Part shown: positions 1-6,776 of the stretch, piece by piece
Layout: each line of letters opens with the position of its first letter
Numbering within the stretch: the first letter of the stretch is position 1
Assembly: GCF_900142165.1 (NCBI RefSeq)
Contig: NZ_FQZY01000013.1
Coordinates: 32,540 to 96,539 of the forward strand
Direction: 5' to 3'
DNA length: 64,000 nt
DNA from: Hespellia stercorisuis DSM 15480
GTDB lineage: Bacteria > Bacillota > Clostridia > Lachnospirales > Lachnospiraceae
The notes under the pieces: generated by a model
What the model saw: only the letters and a program-made list of their open reading frames with translations
What the model was told of the DNA's origin: nothing
Database searches by the model: none
Made by a program: the position numbers and the translations under genes

Positions 1-574
1 ATCGAGTGAAGCCATCCGTAAGAATCCGCTCCGTGCCCTTGAGAACCTGCACAACAGCGGTGGACATATTGTCAAAACGCAGGATGGGCGGCACACCGCC
101 AATATGTTCAAAGATGCGCTTCATCCCTTCTAACAGGCATTCCTGGTTTTGCGAGGGGAAGGTCTGCGTGTATCCTTTATTGGAGTTGGGAAAGGAAATG
201 GTTAGTGCGTAGCCGTCCTGCTCCTGCCCGGTGCCGTCGTAGTAAATATGCTTGCCAAAATCCATCTGCCCGCTGCCCAGAGCATGCGCCAGCGGAAGAT
301 AACCGCTGCTCTTGGAGTTCATAACAAACCGCTTTTTACGGACATATTTTTTCACGCTGGAATAGCTGCCGCCAAAACTGTGTTCATCCCGCAGTCGGCA
401 GAAAATCCTCCAGGAGGTGTGCCGCTGCTTGCGCGGGATCTTGCGGTCATCCTCCAGCCATTCATCAATCACGGGAATGAAATCCCCCAGCACCGGATAA
501 CTTTTTGGCTCGGTATCCGGCAGATTGTCCTCACTCCAGTTCAACTGGTATGCGTACTTTTGGACAGTCTTATG
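1..574 (-). pseudogene. istA: IS21-family transposase IstA fragment (runs off left edge)
   Basis: The minus strand reads as the N-terminal half of an IS21 transposase. It keeps the end of the HTH (KTVQKYAYQLNW), the block WLEDDRKIPRKQRHTSWRIF, and the start of the DDE catalytic domain (GSGQMDFG, then PPILRFDNMSTAVV). About 30 N-terminal residues and the IS end are missing: a TAG at 575-577 stops the frame just before the first recognisable codon. The gene continues left of position 1. The DUF262 remnant begins on its other side, so this is a rearrangement scar rather than an intact insertion. IstB is not visible. Confidence 0.8.
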
Positions 575-944
575 CTACTTCCATACGGATAGCTTTCATA
601 TCTTCATACAGCGATTGCAGCACAGGATCGCTGCTACGGGCAAAATACATATCAGTATAATGCTTGGCATAACTATATATATCTTGGCACAAATCGTTGA
701 TGGGAATTTTGTTGGCGCTGTGGTAGCTTCTGAATTCCTTGTAAACCTCGTTTTTCTTCGGAATACGTGCCAATTTCATTGTTAAATAGTCACGGAAGAA
801 ATTATCGAGCAGTTCGCTCTGGTGTTCGTAATCAAAGAGGATTTCCGTGGGACGCCAGATGTTATTGTAGACTTGAATCTGCTTTACTGAATCCAGCCCC
901 ATAAGCAGGTAGTTGCGAATGAGGTCGGAATCCATCAAATCCAT
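570..944 (-). pseudogene. DUF262 (GmrSD-type) protein fragment
   Basis: The reading frame encodes a block typical of DUF262 proteins, the nucleotide-hydrolysing half of GmrSD-like type IV restriction enzymes: DSDLIRNYLLMGL, then WRPTEILF and FFRDYLTMKL. Only about 120 residues are present, against 350-600 for a whole protein. Its upstream end abuts the truncated methyltransferase in a different frame, and its downstream end runs into the IS21 fragment with a stop at 570-572. It is best read as an internal piece left by deletions. No function is expected. Confidence 0.65.
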
Positions 945-1923
945 ACCAGTAGAGTTTTGTTTTCGCTTCATTCTGCTCGTCGATATCGTCAAGGAAAATA
1001 ACATCGTTCTTGATGTAGAAATCAAGCTCACGGCGCAGGAATTTACCCAAGTCCTTATGGATGAAGTAATCAAAGGTGTTGCGGGCGGTGTAGCGAATAA
1101 GCTGGCGTTCCAGCAGCGTCTTGTTGTCCGTAATTGTCATAATGGCAGAGAACGGCATATACTCCGGCTTTGTTTGAACGGCGGCATAGGCTTCGACGAT
1201 GTCGGCGATGTGTTTTGCCTGTGCGGTTTTATCACTGTACTCCGACGCCTTGTACTCGACATAAAAATACAATACTCCGTCGATTACCTCAAAGGGCTTC
1301 TCGGTGTACATCTGGAAGAAACGCTTCTGGTTTGCCTTGTTGTTATCGCGTTCGGTTTGGGCATCGACGAGCTTGAATCGGATGGTTTCACCATACGCCG
1401 TTTTGAAGGTGTAATCGGTAAAATACTCGCTGGTTTTTATGTAGTACTGGTCGGCATTCGCCCAGTGCAGCTTGACTTCCTCGCCCTCATAGGGAATGGA
1501 ATACGCACCATCCTTGTAGCGGCGCTGGGATATAAAATCACCATCGTCATAGTAGCGGGAGAAGAAGTTCGTCAGGTGGTTATACACATCGGCTTCAACA
1601 GCGGTGATGTCGACGCTTCCGGCGAGGGCTTTCTTCTGTTCCTCCAGCTCTGCGACGGCGGCAGCTTTTATTGCATCGGAAAGATGCGCAGCCTTTGTAT
1701 CCGCGATTTGCTTATCAATGGCCGCAATATCGGCAGCAGAATCTAATCCGGCGAGCTCTTTCAAGCCGTCGGTAATTTGTGTGGGCAGGTCTTCTTCTAT
1801 GAACCTGTTGACCTCATCGCGCTTCATTCGCATGATACGGTAGATGCCGAAATCAAGGTCAGACTGGTCAAACTGAAACATCTCGCGGAGGATGCTCATT
1901 AATTTTTTCTGGTTATCAGTCAT
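862..1923 (-). pseudogene. Type III-like adenine DNA methyltransferase, 5' half only
   Basis: The N-terminus (FDQSDLDFGIYRIMRMKRDE) is that of the large, roughly 1000-residue site-specific DNA methyltransferases related to type III Mod subunits. Homology-like sequence lasts to about residue 326 (DDIDEQNEAKTKLYW, near position 946). The last 27 residues are out-of-frame read-through of the DUF262 fragment. The catalytic motifs (DPPY, FxGxG) of this family lie downstream of the break and are absent, so the product cannot methylate DNA. The start at 1923 overlaps the stop of the HTH gene by 4 bases, so it was the fifth cistron of the ABC-3C operon. Confidence 0.7.
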
Positions 1924-2165
1924 TTTGTGGTACCTTCTTTCCCGCTGCCCGTGGCAGCGGCATCATCGGGAATTGTTTCCATGATGTCTGTTATATCGCA
2001 CTGAAGAACATCGCATATCTTTAACAGAACAGCGGTTGTAACATTCTCGTCTTTTCCGAGCTTCGCAAGTGAGGACGAGCTGATACCCGCTGCTTGTCGT
2101 AGCTCAGTTTTCTTCATGTTTCTGTCAATTAACAACTTCCACAGCTTCTTATAACTCATCTTCAT
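1920..2165 (-). CDS. XRE/Cro-CI family HTH regulator
   Basis: An 81-residue protein that is almost entirely one Cro/C1-type helix-turn-helix: KKLWKLLIDRNMKKTELRQ, then ISSSSLAKLGKDENVT and LLKICDVLQCDITDIM. It resembles the small regulators found in restriction-modification and conflict operons. Its start overlaps the end of the ABC ATPase gene by 17 bases and its stop overlaps the methyltransferase start by 4 bases, which indicates translational coupling. It is a good candidate to bind the tandem repeats upstream of the operon (5165-5194), but that link is inferred only from position. Confidence 0.85.
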   Translation of the reverse strand: MKMSYKKLWKLLIDRNMKKTELRQAAGISSSSLAKLGKDENVTTAVLLKICDVLQCDITDIMETIPDDAAATGSGKEGTTK

Positions 2166-3807
2166 TGTCTGTCACCTCTTTATTCCATGATTCGCCGTAC
2201 AGTTCGCAATTACCATCCGACAATTTCAAAACAGTATTACCCGTCAGAATGCGCTGCGTGTCTGGTTTATACGCAGCCTGTTTATCAAAGGCGATAAACA
2301 CCTGTTTTGTACTTTGAACGTATATTTTCATAATGCCGTCGACAGCACCATCGCCGATGTTTTTCAAAATTAACGAATCGTGCGCTATGGCCGGTAGTGC
2401 AGTCAGGTTGAGTATTGCCAAGTCATAGATGACCATGCCTTTGTAATTCGAGCCTGTGCCGGTATCATCCGGCGTTTCAAACCTGTAACTGTTGTACTCG
2501 TTGAATGTGAGGCGCGGCGCTTTCCGCACGTCCGTAAAGAGCGAATCGTTATATTCCTTCATTCTATCATTGATAGCACGTTCAATCTCATCAAGGATGC
2601 TTTCTATCGCGTGTTTCAACATTTCGTCAGCTTTTTTCTTTGCATCCTGCAGCTCGGTCAATGTAAGGTACGCTTCATTCTGTGCTTTCAGCGCATCAAT
2701 ATGACCTTTAATTTCCGAATGCATATCCAAAAATTCTTTGGACAGGTTGCCGACAAAACCGAGCTGGTTGATTTCTGTCTGCACTGACTGGATTTGTTCC
2801 AGCAAAGCAGCAATCTCCAACTCGACCGATTGGCGCTCGCTTTTGAACTGTTCATCGAGTATGGTCGCCAGCTTCTGATGGTATTTTTCTACTTCATACA
2901 GCTTCCGAATGTTCACATCAGGGAAAAACTCCTGTAAAGCAGATAAATCTGCTTCTGTCGGATATAGACCATACGCGAGGCTAATATCCAGGAGGCTTAC
3001 TCGGCGGCGTTTTGCCTGCAAATCGGTTTCGAGACGCAGCTTACTGCCCTGAAGCTGTGATTTTAAACGACTCTTTTCAATGTCTGCTTCGTTATGGCCT
3101 TCCACCTGTTCATCAGTCAGATTATCAAGCTGAACCTGCAGGCTGTGTATTTGCGCCAGATTTTCGTCATATTTTGTTTTGCCTCCAACGAGGTCAGGGA
3201 CAAAGCGATACTTTCGGGCTTCTCGGAAAATCGACAGCCGCTTTTTCTGCTCCTCAAGATTGCCGTTGAAGGCTTCAATGTCCTTATATCTGTCAAACAG
3301 GCGGACAAGAATTTCGATGGATTTTTGCATTCCTTCTCCGGGCAAGCCCTTGAGAGGTTTGCGCTCATCGGTATTTTCTTTTCCGTATATCCTGAAGAAG
3401 CTGCTCATTGTCTCGCGGAAGGATAGCCCTGCGAAATCAATATGGTATTTTTCTTTCAACCAGTCGGCAAACTGCTGCTTCGTCCATACAACTCCTGTCA
3501 GCACATATCCCTCTGAGCATACATGAATATCGGTGGGCGATTCGGTACTGCGGGCAAAGTAGTACGGCGTTCCATCAAATTCAAATGTAAAGAAGATAGT
3601 GTGATTGCCAATGTGCTTCACACCATCACTGACAAGGTACGAGTTGCCACCAAAAGCAAAATCAATGGCAAGCATGGCAGAGGATTTTCCGATTGAGTTT
3701 TCGCCATCCTCTTTTCCGAGAACGACGTTCAATCCCTCTTTGAAGCGGATTGGAGGTCGTTCTTTTCCTTTTTCCTTAAAGACCGGCGAGGTGATTTCTA
3801 TAAGCAT
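2149..3807 (-). CDS. DUF2326 ABC-type ATPase of an ABC-three-component (ABC-3C) system
   Basis: A 552-residue SMC/RecN-like ATPase. The N-terminal half of the split ATPase carries the P-loop (GENSIGKSS, about residues 36-44). A long heptad-rich coiled coil follows (about 175-420: EEQKKRLSIF, LLEQIQSVQTEINQL, ELQDAKKKADEML). The C-terminal half (HDSLILKNIGDGAVDGIMKI, then KQVFIAFDKQ) is the DUF2326 signature. In ABC-3C systems such ATPases are proposed to sense invading DNA or nucleoprotein and license an effector through a middle component. Both partners are encoded immediately upstream. It overlaps the middle-component gene by 10 bases. The gene looks intact. Confidence 0.85.
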   Translation of the reverse strand: MLIEITSPVFKEKGKERPPIRFKEGLNVVLGKEDGENSIGKSSAMLAIDFAFGGNSYLVSDGVKHIGNHTIFFTFEFDGTPYYFARSTESPTDIHVCSEGYVLTGVVWTKQQFADWLKEKYHIDFAGLSFRETMSSFFRIYGKENTDERKPLKGLPGEGMQKSIEILVRLFDRYKDIEAFNGNLEEQKKRLSIFREARKYRFVPDLVGGKTKYDENLAQIHSLQVQLDNLTDEQVEGHNEADIEKSRLKSQLQGSKLRLETDLQAKRRRVSLLDISLAYGLYPTEADLSALQEFFPDVNIRKLYEVEKYHQKLATILDEQFKSERQSVELEIAALLEQIQSVQTEINQLGFVGNLSKEFLDMHSEIKGHIDALKAQNEAYLTLTELQDAKKKADEMLKHAIESILDEIERAINDRMKEYNDSLFTDVRKAPRLTFNEYNSYRFETPDDTGTGSNYKGMVIYDLAILNLTALPAIAHDSLILKNIGDGAVDGIMKIYVQSTKQVFIAFDKQAAYKPDTQRILTGNTVLKLSDGNCELYGESWNKEVTDNEDEL

Positions 3808-4022
3808 GAATATACCTCTCCTTTCTCATTGATGTCTATTGCGTTAAGCGCATATAGGCAGTCCATAACCGACAAAAAATCCGTTGCGTCGGAAAGCGAA
3901 GGCTTTATCCGAAGATAAAGGTCTTTCACTGCGATTGGATTATCTTGTACCTCTTTGAGCACCGTTGGAATCATCGCCAAGGTGCTGTTTTTATATGAAT
4001 ACAGCTTATTCGGTAATTGCAT
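3798..4022 (-). CDS. ABC-3C middle component (MC6-like)
   Basis: A 74-residue protein starting MQLPNKLYSYKNSTLAMIP and continuing LYLRIKPSLSDATDFLSVMD and CLYALNAIDIN. This matches the short MC6-type middle components that bridge the ABC ATPase and the effector in ABC-3C systems. I chose the ATG at 4022, which overlaps the end of the effector gene by 17 bases, because family-like sequence begins there. The open frame extends to 4118 but that extension only shadows the effector gene. The tiny size and exact placement between effector and ATPase support the call. Confidence 0.75.
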   Translation of the reverse strand: MQLPNKLYSYKNSTLAMIPTVLKEVQDNPIAVKDLYLRIKPSLSDATDFLSVMDCLYALNAIDINEKGEVYSCL

Positions 4023-5139
4023 CGAACACCTCACAGCTCTGCACGAAGTACGAAACCACAATCTGGCAGAAAATTGCGTCCTGTAGCGTAACACGATGTA
4101 TTTTATCTGCGATTTCATTGAAGATTTCGAGATGCGGTTTGTTTGCCTTTTTTAGTTTCTTATACAATGCGTGAATCTGGTCTTGGATTTCATCGTAGTC
4201 AATTTCGCCGCTTTTATCCAGATTTATCATTATTTCTTTTATGCGTATGAAGTATGTGGTGACGTAGTTGGTTACCGCATTGTAAAGCACCATGTCCTGA
4301 GACGGGCTAAGTTTCTGCTTGACTTCCTTTGGTTCAAAGGAAGCATCAGACAATTCCTTTTCCCCGAGTTTCCGTATTCTTTTGATTACGCCGACAATGC
4401 CCTTTTCCAAAGGCAGGTCATCAAGAAGACGGATGCTTTGTTTATGCGTAGACAACACCGTTTTTATTTCCTTTAGTTCAGCCATCAACTTCTTGCTGTC
4501 ATCAAGGAGATATGTGGCATAGCACTGCGGGCACATTGCCATGAGGTTTTCGGGCGTAGTCGCTTTAGATTTATCTATCAAGCTAACTTCAAATGTATGA
4601 ATGGCTTTTCCGTTTTTTGAAATAGTTAGCTGCCTCCCGCACCCCGGGAATGGACAGCACCCATCTGTTTCTGCAAGTAAATAATCGCCGTACTTTTTCT
4701 TCAAATCGGATGCAAGAATCTGTTGCTGCTGTTTCTGGAGTTCATCCTGCGGAATCAGCCCAGCAGACTCCTGAATAATTTGTTCCAGCCATTCGGTGAC
4801 TTTTTCTGCAACATTATCTGCATTTATGGTCGGTTCATAACCGACTAAATCCTCTGCAAATAAAGCCCTTGAAGCGGGGCTTCGCTTGCTTATGCTCCGT
4901 GTAAGTATTTTAGGTGTTAGATGATACACGATATTTCCCGCTAAATTCTTGGATAAACCTCGTTTTACATAGCTGCGAATGGTGTTATCGCTGAGTTTTG
5001 CGGAAGGGTCTTTACCCTTTGCCCAGTCAGCCTCAGATACAGTCGTAATCTTTGCCATTAATTCGCGGAAAAAATACGGCACATCATCACCGTCGGCTAA
5101 ATGCTTTTTCATAATTGGGAAAAGTGTTTTGAATTCCAC
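4006..5139 (-). CDS. ABC-3C effector: HNH-like zinc domain plus ABC-3C C-terminal domain
   Basis: A protein of about 377 residues. The middle carries a treble-clef zinc site (CPFPGC, about residue 165, and CPQCY about 45 residues later, with the ENLMAMC stretch of HNH nucleases). The C-terminus (NEIADKIHRVT, then IVVSYFVQSCEVFDAI) is the conserved ABC-3C CTD that docks effectors onto the system. The canonical HNH catalytic histidines are not evident: the usual D-H is S-L (FEVSLID) and the usual C-H is C-Y. It may be an altered or inactive nuclease. GTG 5139 was chosen because AAAGGAG lies at 5152-5158; a GTG at 5175 is in frame but has no site. Confidence 0.75.
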   Translation of the reverse strand: MEFKTLFPIMKKHLADGDDVPYFFRELMAKITTVSEADWAKGKDPSAKLSDNTIRSYVKRGLSKNLAGNIVYHLTPKILTRSISKRSPASRALFAEDLVGYEPTINADNVAEKVTEWLEQIIQESAGLIPQDELQKQQQQILASDLKKKYGDYLLAETDGCCPFPGCGRQLTISKNGKAIHTFEVSLIDKSKATTPENLMAMCPQCYATYLLDDSKKLMAELKEIKTVLSTHKQSIRLLDDLPLEKGIVGVIKRIRKLGEKELSDASFEPKEVKQKLSPSQDMVLYNAVTNYVTTYFIRIKEIMINLDKSGEIDYDEIQDQIHALYKKLKKANKPHLEIFNEIADKIHRVTLQDAIFCQIVVSYFVQSCEVFDAITE

Positions 5140-5164
5140 GTCGGCTCGACACTCCTTTACTGAG

Positions 5165-5194
5165 ATTTGCACCACGGTGCACTATGGTGCACCA
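5165..5194 (-). promoter_or_regulatory. Three tandem 10-bp TGGTGCACCA-type repeats (candidate operator)
   Basis: Read on the minus strand, three consecutive 10-bp units follow one another without gaps: TGGTGCACCA (5185-5194, itself a perfect palindrome), TAGTGCACCG (5175-5184) and TGGTGCAAAT (5165-5174). They lie between the predicted promoter and the first gene of the ABC-3C operon. A one-helical-turn period suits cooperative binding of a small HTH repressor, such as the one encoded at 1920-2165. Binding is inferred. Confidence 0.5.
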
Positions 5195-5278
5195 AACCAT
5201 CCCCAGATTTCGAAGCCCCATTTTATATAATGAGAGCAGGTTAGGAACGGAAGGCGCTCCTGAGGAAACCCCAAATAT

Positions 5279-5307
5279 AGTATATCACACTATTGTCCAA
5301 AAGTCAA
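5279..5307 (-). promoter_or_regulatory. Sigma-A type promoter of the ABC-3C operon
   Basis: On the minus strand a -35 box TTGACT (5302-5307) and a -10 box TATACT (5279-5284) are separated by exactly 17 bases. Transcription would start near 5272 and run left through all five overlapping genes, giving a leader of about 130 bases that contains the 10-bp tandem repeats. Confidence 0.7.
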
Positions 5308-5460
5308 ATATTATGTTTGAAAAAAGGATTAAATATTTCCTTGCGCATTCATTCCATAGCCCACCATCAAATGGTGCGTTCCCTGATCTGGAACGGCTCA
5401 ACGCTATGCGACGGTAGAACTTAATACACTCAGCTGACTATTGAGCAGGAAGCTGCATTC
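5308..5460. other. Gene-free stretch between divergent operons
   Basis: About 150 bases lie between the left promoter and the structured leader of the prophage early genes, inside a gene-free interval of about 425 bases (5140-5564). I see no convincing coding sequence. This should contain the promoter of the rightward early genes, but I could not pick a single convincing -35/-10 pair. An 8-base arm CAGCTGAC (5431-5438) is complementary to GTCAGCTG at 5515-5522. Confidence 0.5.
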
Positions 5461-5567
5461 CGAAACGGAGCAATCTGTGAAGGACTGCGGTATGGTATCT
5501 TGTTGCCATTTTCGGTCAGCTGCCACAGACCTCCGTTTCGAGACAACGAGACGGAGGTCATTTTATG
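5461..5567 (+). promoter_or_regulatory. Leader RNA with two mutually exclusive stems, one hiding a ribosome-binding site
   Basis: Stem B: 5528-5540 pairs with 5547-5559 (13 base pairs, one G-U, 6-base loop). Its 3' arm contains the GGAGG (5553-5557) of the gene starting at 5565. Stem A: CGAAACGGAG (5461-5470) is a perfect complement of CTCCGTTTCG (5531-5540), extended by TCTGTG (5474-5479) with CACAGA (5524-5529). A and B share the same central arm, so forming A would free the ribosome-binding site. This is the layout of a translational switch. The ligand or trigger is unknown. Confidence 0.55.
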
Positions 5568-5951
5568 AAGATTCAATGGAACTTTGCAGACGTAACAACC
5601 TCGGAGGTCGAGGTCGACGAAGAGCTTGGTACATTTATCACGGCATCGCGGCGCGAGGAGGACAACCTTAGTCGCAAAGAACGGTATCACTGTTATTCGT
5701 TGGATGCCATTCTCTTTGAGGGGAAGGAATACGGGGACAACCACACTCCCGAAACAGAAGTGGAGACAGCGGAAAGAAACAAGCGCCTTTATGCTGCAAT
5801 GAAAACGCTGACGGCGGTACAGCAAAGGCGTTTGCTTATGCTGGCGGACGGGCTTTCCTTGCGGGAAATCGCACGAGTCGAGGGCGTAGATCATCGTGCT
5901 GTCCGCGAGTCTATCGACAGCGCGAAGAAAAAAATCAAAAAAGTGTTCTGA
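5565..5951 (+). CDS. Sigma-70 region 4-like HTH protein (phage early gene)
   Basis: A 128-residue protein. Residues 80-128 look like sigma region 4 or a LuxR-like HTH: LTAVQQRRLLMLADGLSLRE, then IARVEGVDHRAVRESIDSAK and KKIKK. The N-terminal part (about 1-60) is acidic and unrecognised. Such proteins are common as the first gene of Clostridia prophage or ICE replication modules and probably act as small transcription factors. Its ribosome-binding site is buried in the leader hairpin just upstream, so translation is probably controlled. The next gene begins 79 bases downstream after a second hairpin. Confidence 0.7.
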   Translation: MKIQWNFADVTTSEVEVDEELGTFITASRREEDNLSRKERYHCYSLDAILFEGKEYGDNHTPETEVETAERNKRLYAAMKTLTAVQQRRLLMLADGLSLREIARVEGVDHRAVRESIDSAKKKIKKVF

Positions 5952-5953
5952 GT

Positions 5954-5992
5954 ACCTCCCCAAAACACCCTGCATTTCTCCGTATGCCGAGG
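5954..5992 (+). repeat. 39-bp dispersed repeat, copy 1
   Basis: Begins ACCTCCCCAAAA and ends CTCCGTATGCCGAGG. A second 39-bp copy at 38218-38256 keeps the first 12 bases exactly and 14 of the last 15, while the 12-base middle differs. This copy follows the sigma-like gene; the other precedes the HTH/zinc gene near the recombinases. Confidence 0.5.
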
Positions 5993-6014
5993 GACACACA
6001 AAACCGTCCCTCGG
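5987..6014 (+). other. Hairpin between early genes
   Basis: CCGAGGGAC (5987-5995) and GTCCCTCGG (6006-6014) form a perfect 9-bp stem with a 10-base loop, directly before the AAAGGA ribosome-binding site of the next gene. No T-run follows, so it is not a canonical terminator. It may protect mRNA or tune translation. Confidence 0.5.
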
Positions 6015-6030
6015 AAAGGACGGATGAAAG

Positions 6031-6228
6031 ATGAAGCACGATTTAAAGATCAGCGTTTCAAAGAAGCCCACCGAAGACGGCGTCGTCAGATGCAAGCGTG
6101 TAGCGCTTCGGGAACGATTGCTCCGTTACCTGTTCGGCGAAAAGCGTCGGGTAATGGTCATCGTTCCCGGCGACACCGTGGAGAGCGTTTCCATCACGGA
6201 ACTGCCCGGAGGTGACGAGCTCCGATGA
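6031..6228 (+). CDS. Small conserved phage protein, function unknown
   Basis: A 65-residue, basic, single-domain protein (MKHDLKISVSKKPTEDGV, then VALRERLLRYLFGEKRRVMV and VPGDTVESVSI). I do not recognise a functional domain. Its stop overlaps the start of the SNF2 helicase fragment (ATGA at 6225-6228), which suggests translational coupling to the helicase. The start at 6031 was preferred over 6024 because it gives better spacing from AAAGGA. Confidence 0.6.
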   Translation: MKHDLKISVSKKPTEDGVVRCKRVALRERLLRYLFGEKRRVMVIVPGDTVESVSITELPGGDELR

Positions 6229-6419
6229 AAAAAGACACTGCTTCGCTGCTTCCAATGCCAATCAAGGTAAAGCCCTATGCGCATCAGGTCGCCGCTTTCA
6301 ATTTCGTATGCGAGCTGTTTGGTCTGGTTTCGACGGGAGGTGATTCCGATGACGAAGGTCACGGTGAAATGCGCCCTGTGCGGGAAAGCATTCCAACGGT
6401 CGGAAAACCAAATCCGTGA
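6225..6419 (+). pseudogene. SNF2-family helicase, N-terminal exon-like fragment
   Basis: The first 40 or so codons (IKVKPYAHQVAAFNFVCELFG) are the start of a phage SNF2/DEAD-like helicase: the Q-motif-like KPYAHQ that precedes the P-loop. Helicase-like sequence ends near 6348 (STGGDSD), where the HNH gene begins in another frame. The rest of this frame to 6419 is read-through. The matching downstream part resumes at 6777. The gene has been split by about 430 bases. Confidence 0.65.
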
Positions 6420-6771
6420 AAACAACTTCTGCTGCCGGGAGCATTTTTACAAATGGAACTCGCAGCGCATGACCGAGTACAACCGCACGGATAACCCCAT
6501 GAACAAGCCCGGCGGCGTAATGGAGTCGCGTGTTAAGCGGAGTCGCAAGTTCCGTGGTACCGGCGAGGGCAAGGCATATCCCAAGCTACTCGGCAAACAC
6601 GCGCACCGCAGAATTGCCGAAGCCATACTCGGCAGACCGCTCAAAAAGGGCGAGGTCGTCCACCACATCGACGGCAACAAACTCAACAACGACCCCGCGA
6701 ACCTTGAGGTGCTCCCGTCTCAGTCGGAGCATTGCAAAGTACACGGTTTCGGGAAGAAGAAAGGCAGGTGA
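6349..6771 (+). CDS. HNH homing-type endonuclease inserted in the SNF2 gene
   Basis: A 140-residue protein with an N-terminal zinc finger (CALCGKAFQRSENQI, then NNFCCREHFYKW) and a C-terminal HNH_3 motif (HHIDGNKLNNDPANLEVL, about residues 104-121, followed by SQSEHCKVHG). It has its own ribosome-binding site, GGGAGGTGA (6335-6343), and lies exactly between the two parts of the helicase. This is the arrangement of a free-standing homing endonuclease that has invaded a conserved gene near its P-loop. The flanks AGGTGATnnnnATGA at 6338 and 6766 are similar to each other. Confidence 0.8.
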   Translation: MTKVTVKCALCGKAFQRSENQIRENNFCCREHFYKWNSQRMTEYNRTDNPMNKPGGVMESRVKRSRKFRGTGEGKAYPKLLGKHAHRRIAEAILGRPLKKGEVVHHIDGNKLNNDPANLEVLPSQSEHCKVHGFGKKKGR

Positions 6772-6776
6772 TGTAA

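Noticed and set aside
5184..5417. 77-codon plus-strand frame in the left intergenic region
   Set aside because: It overlaps the minus-strand promoter and the repeats, has no family pattern and no ribosome-binding site.
5430..6095. Minus-strand open frame of 221 codons over the sigma-like gene and its leader
   Set aside because: It lies opposite an HTH gene with clear motifs and crosses the structured leader. No family match or ribosome-binding site.
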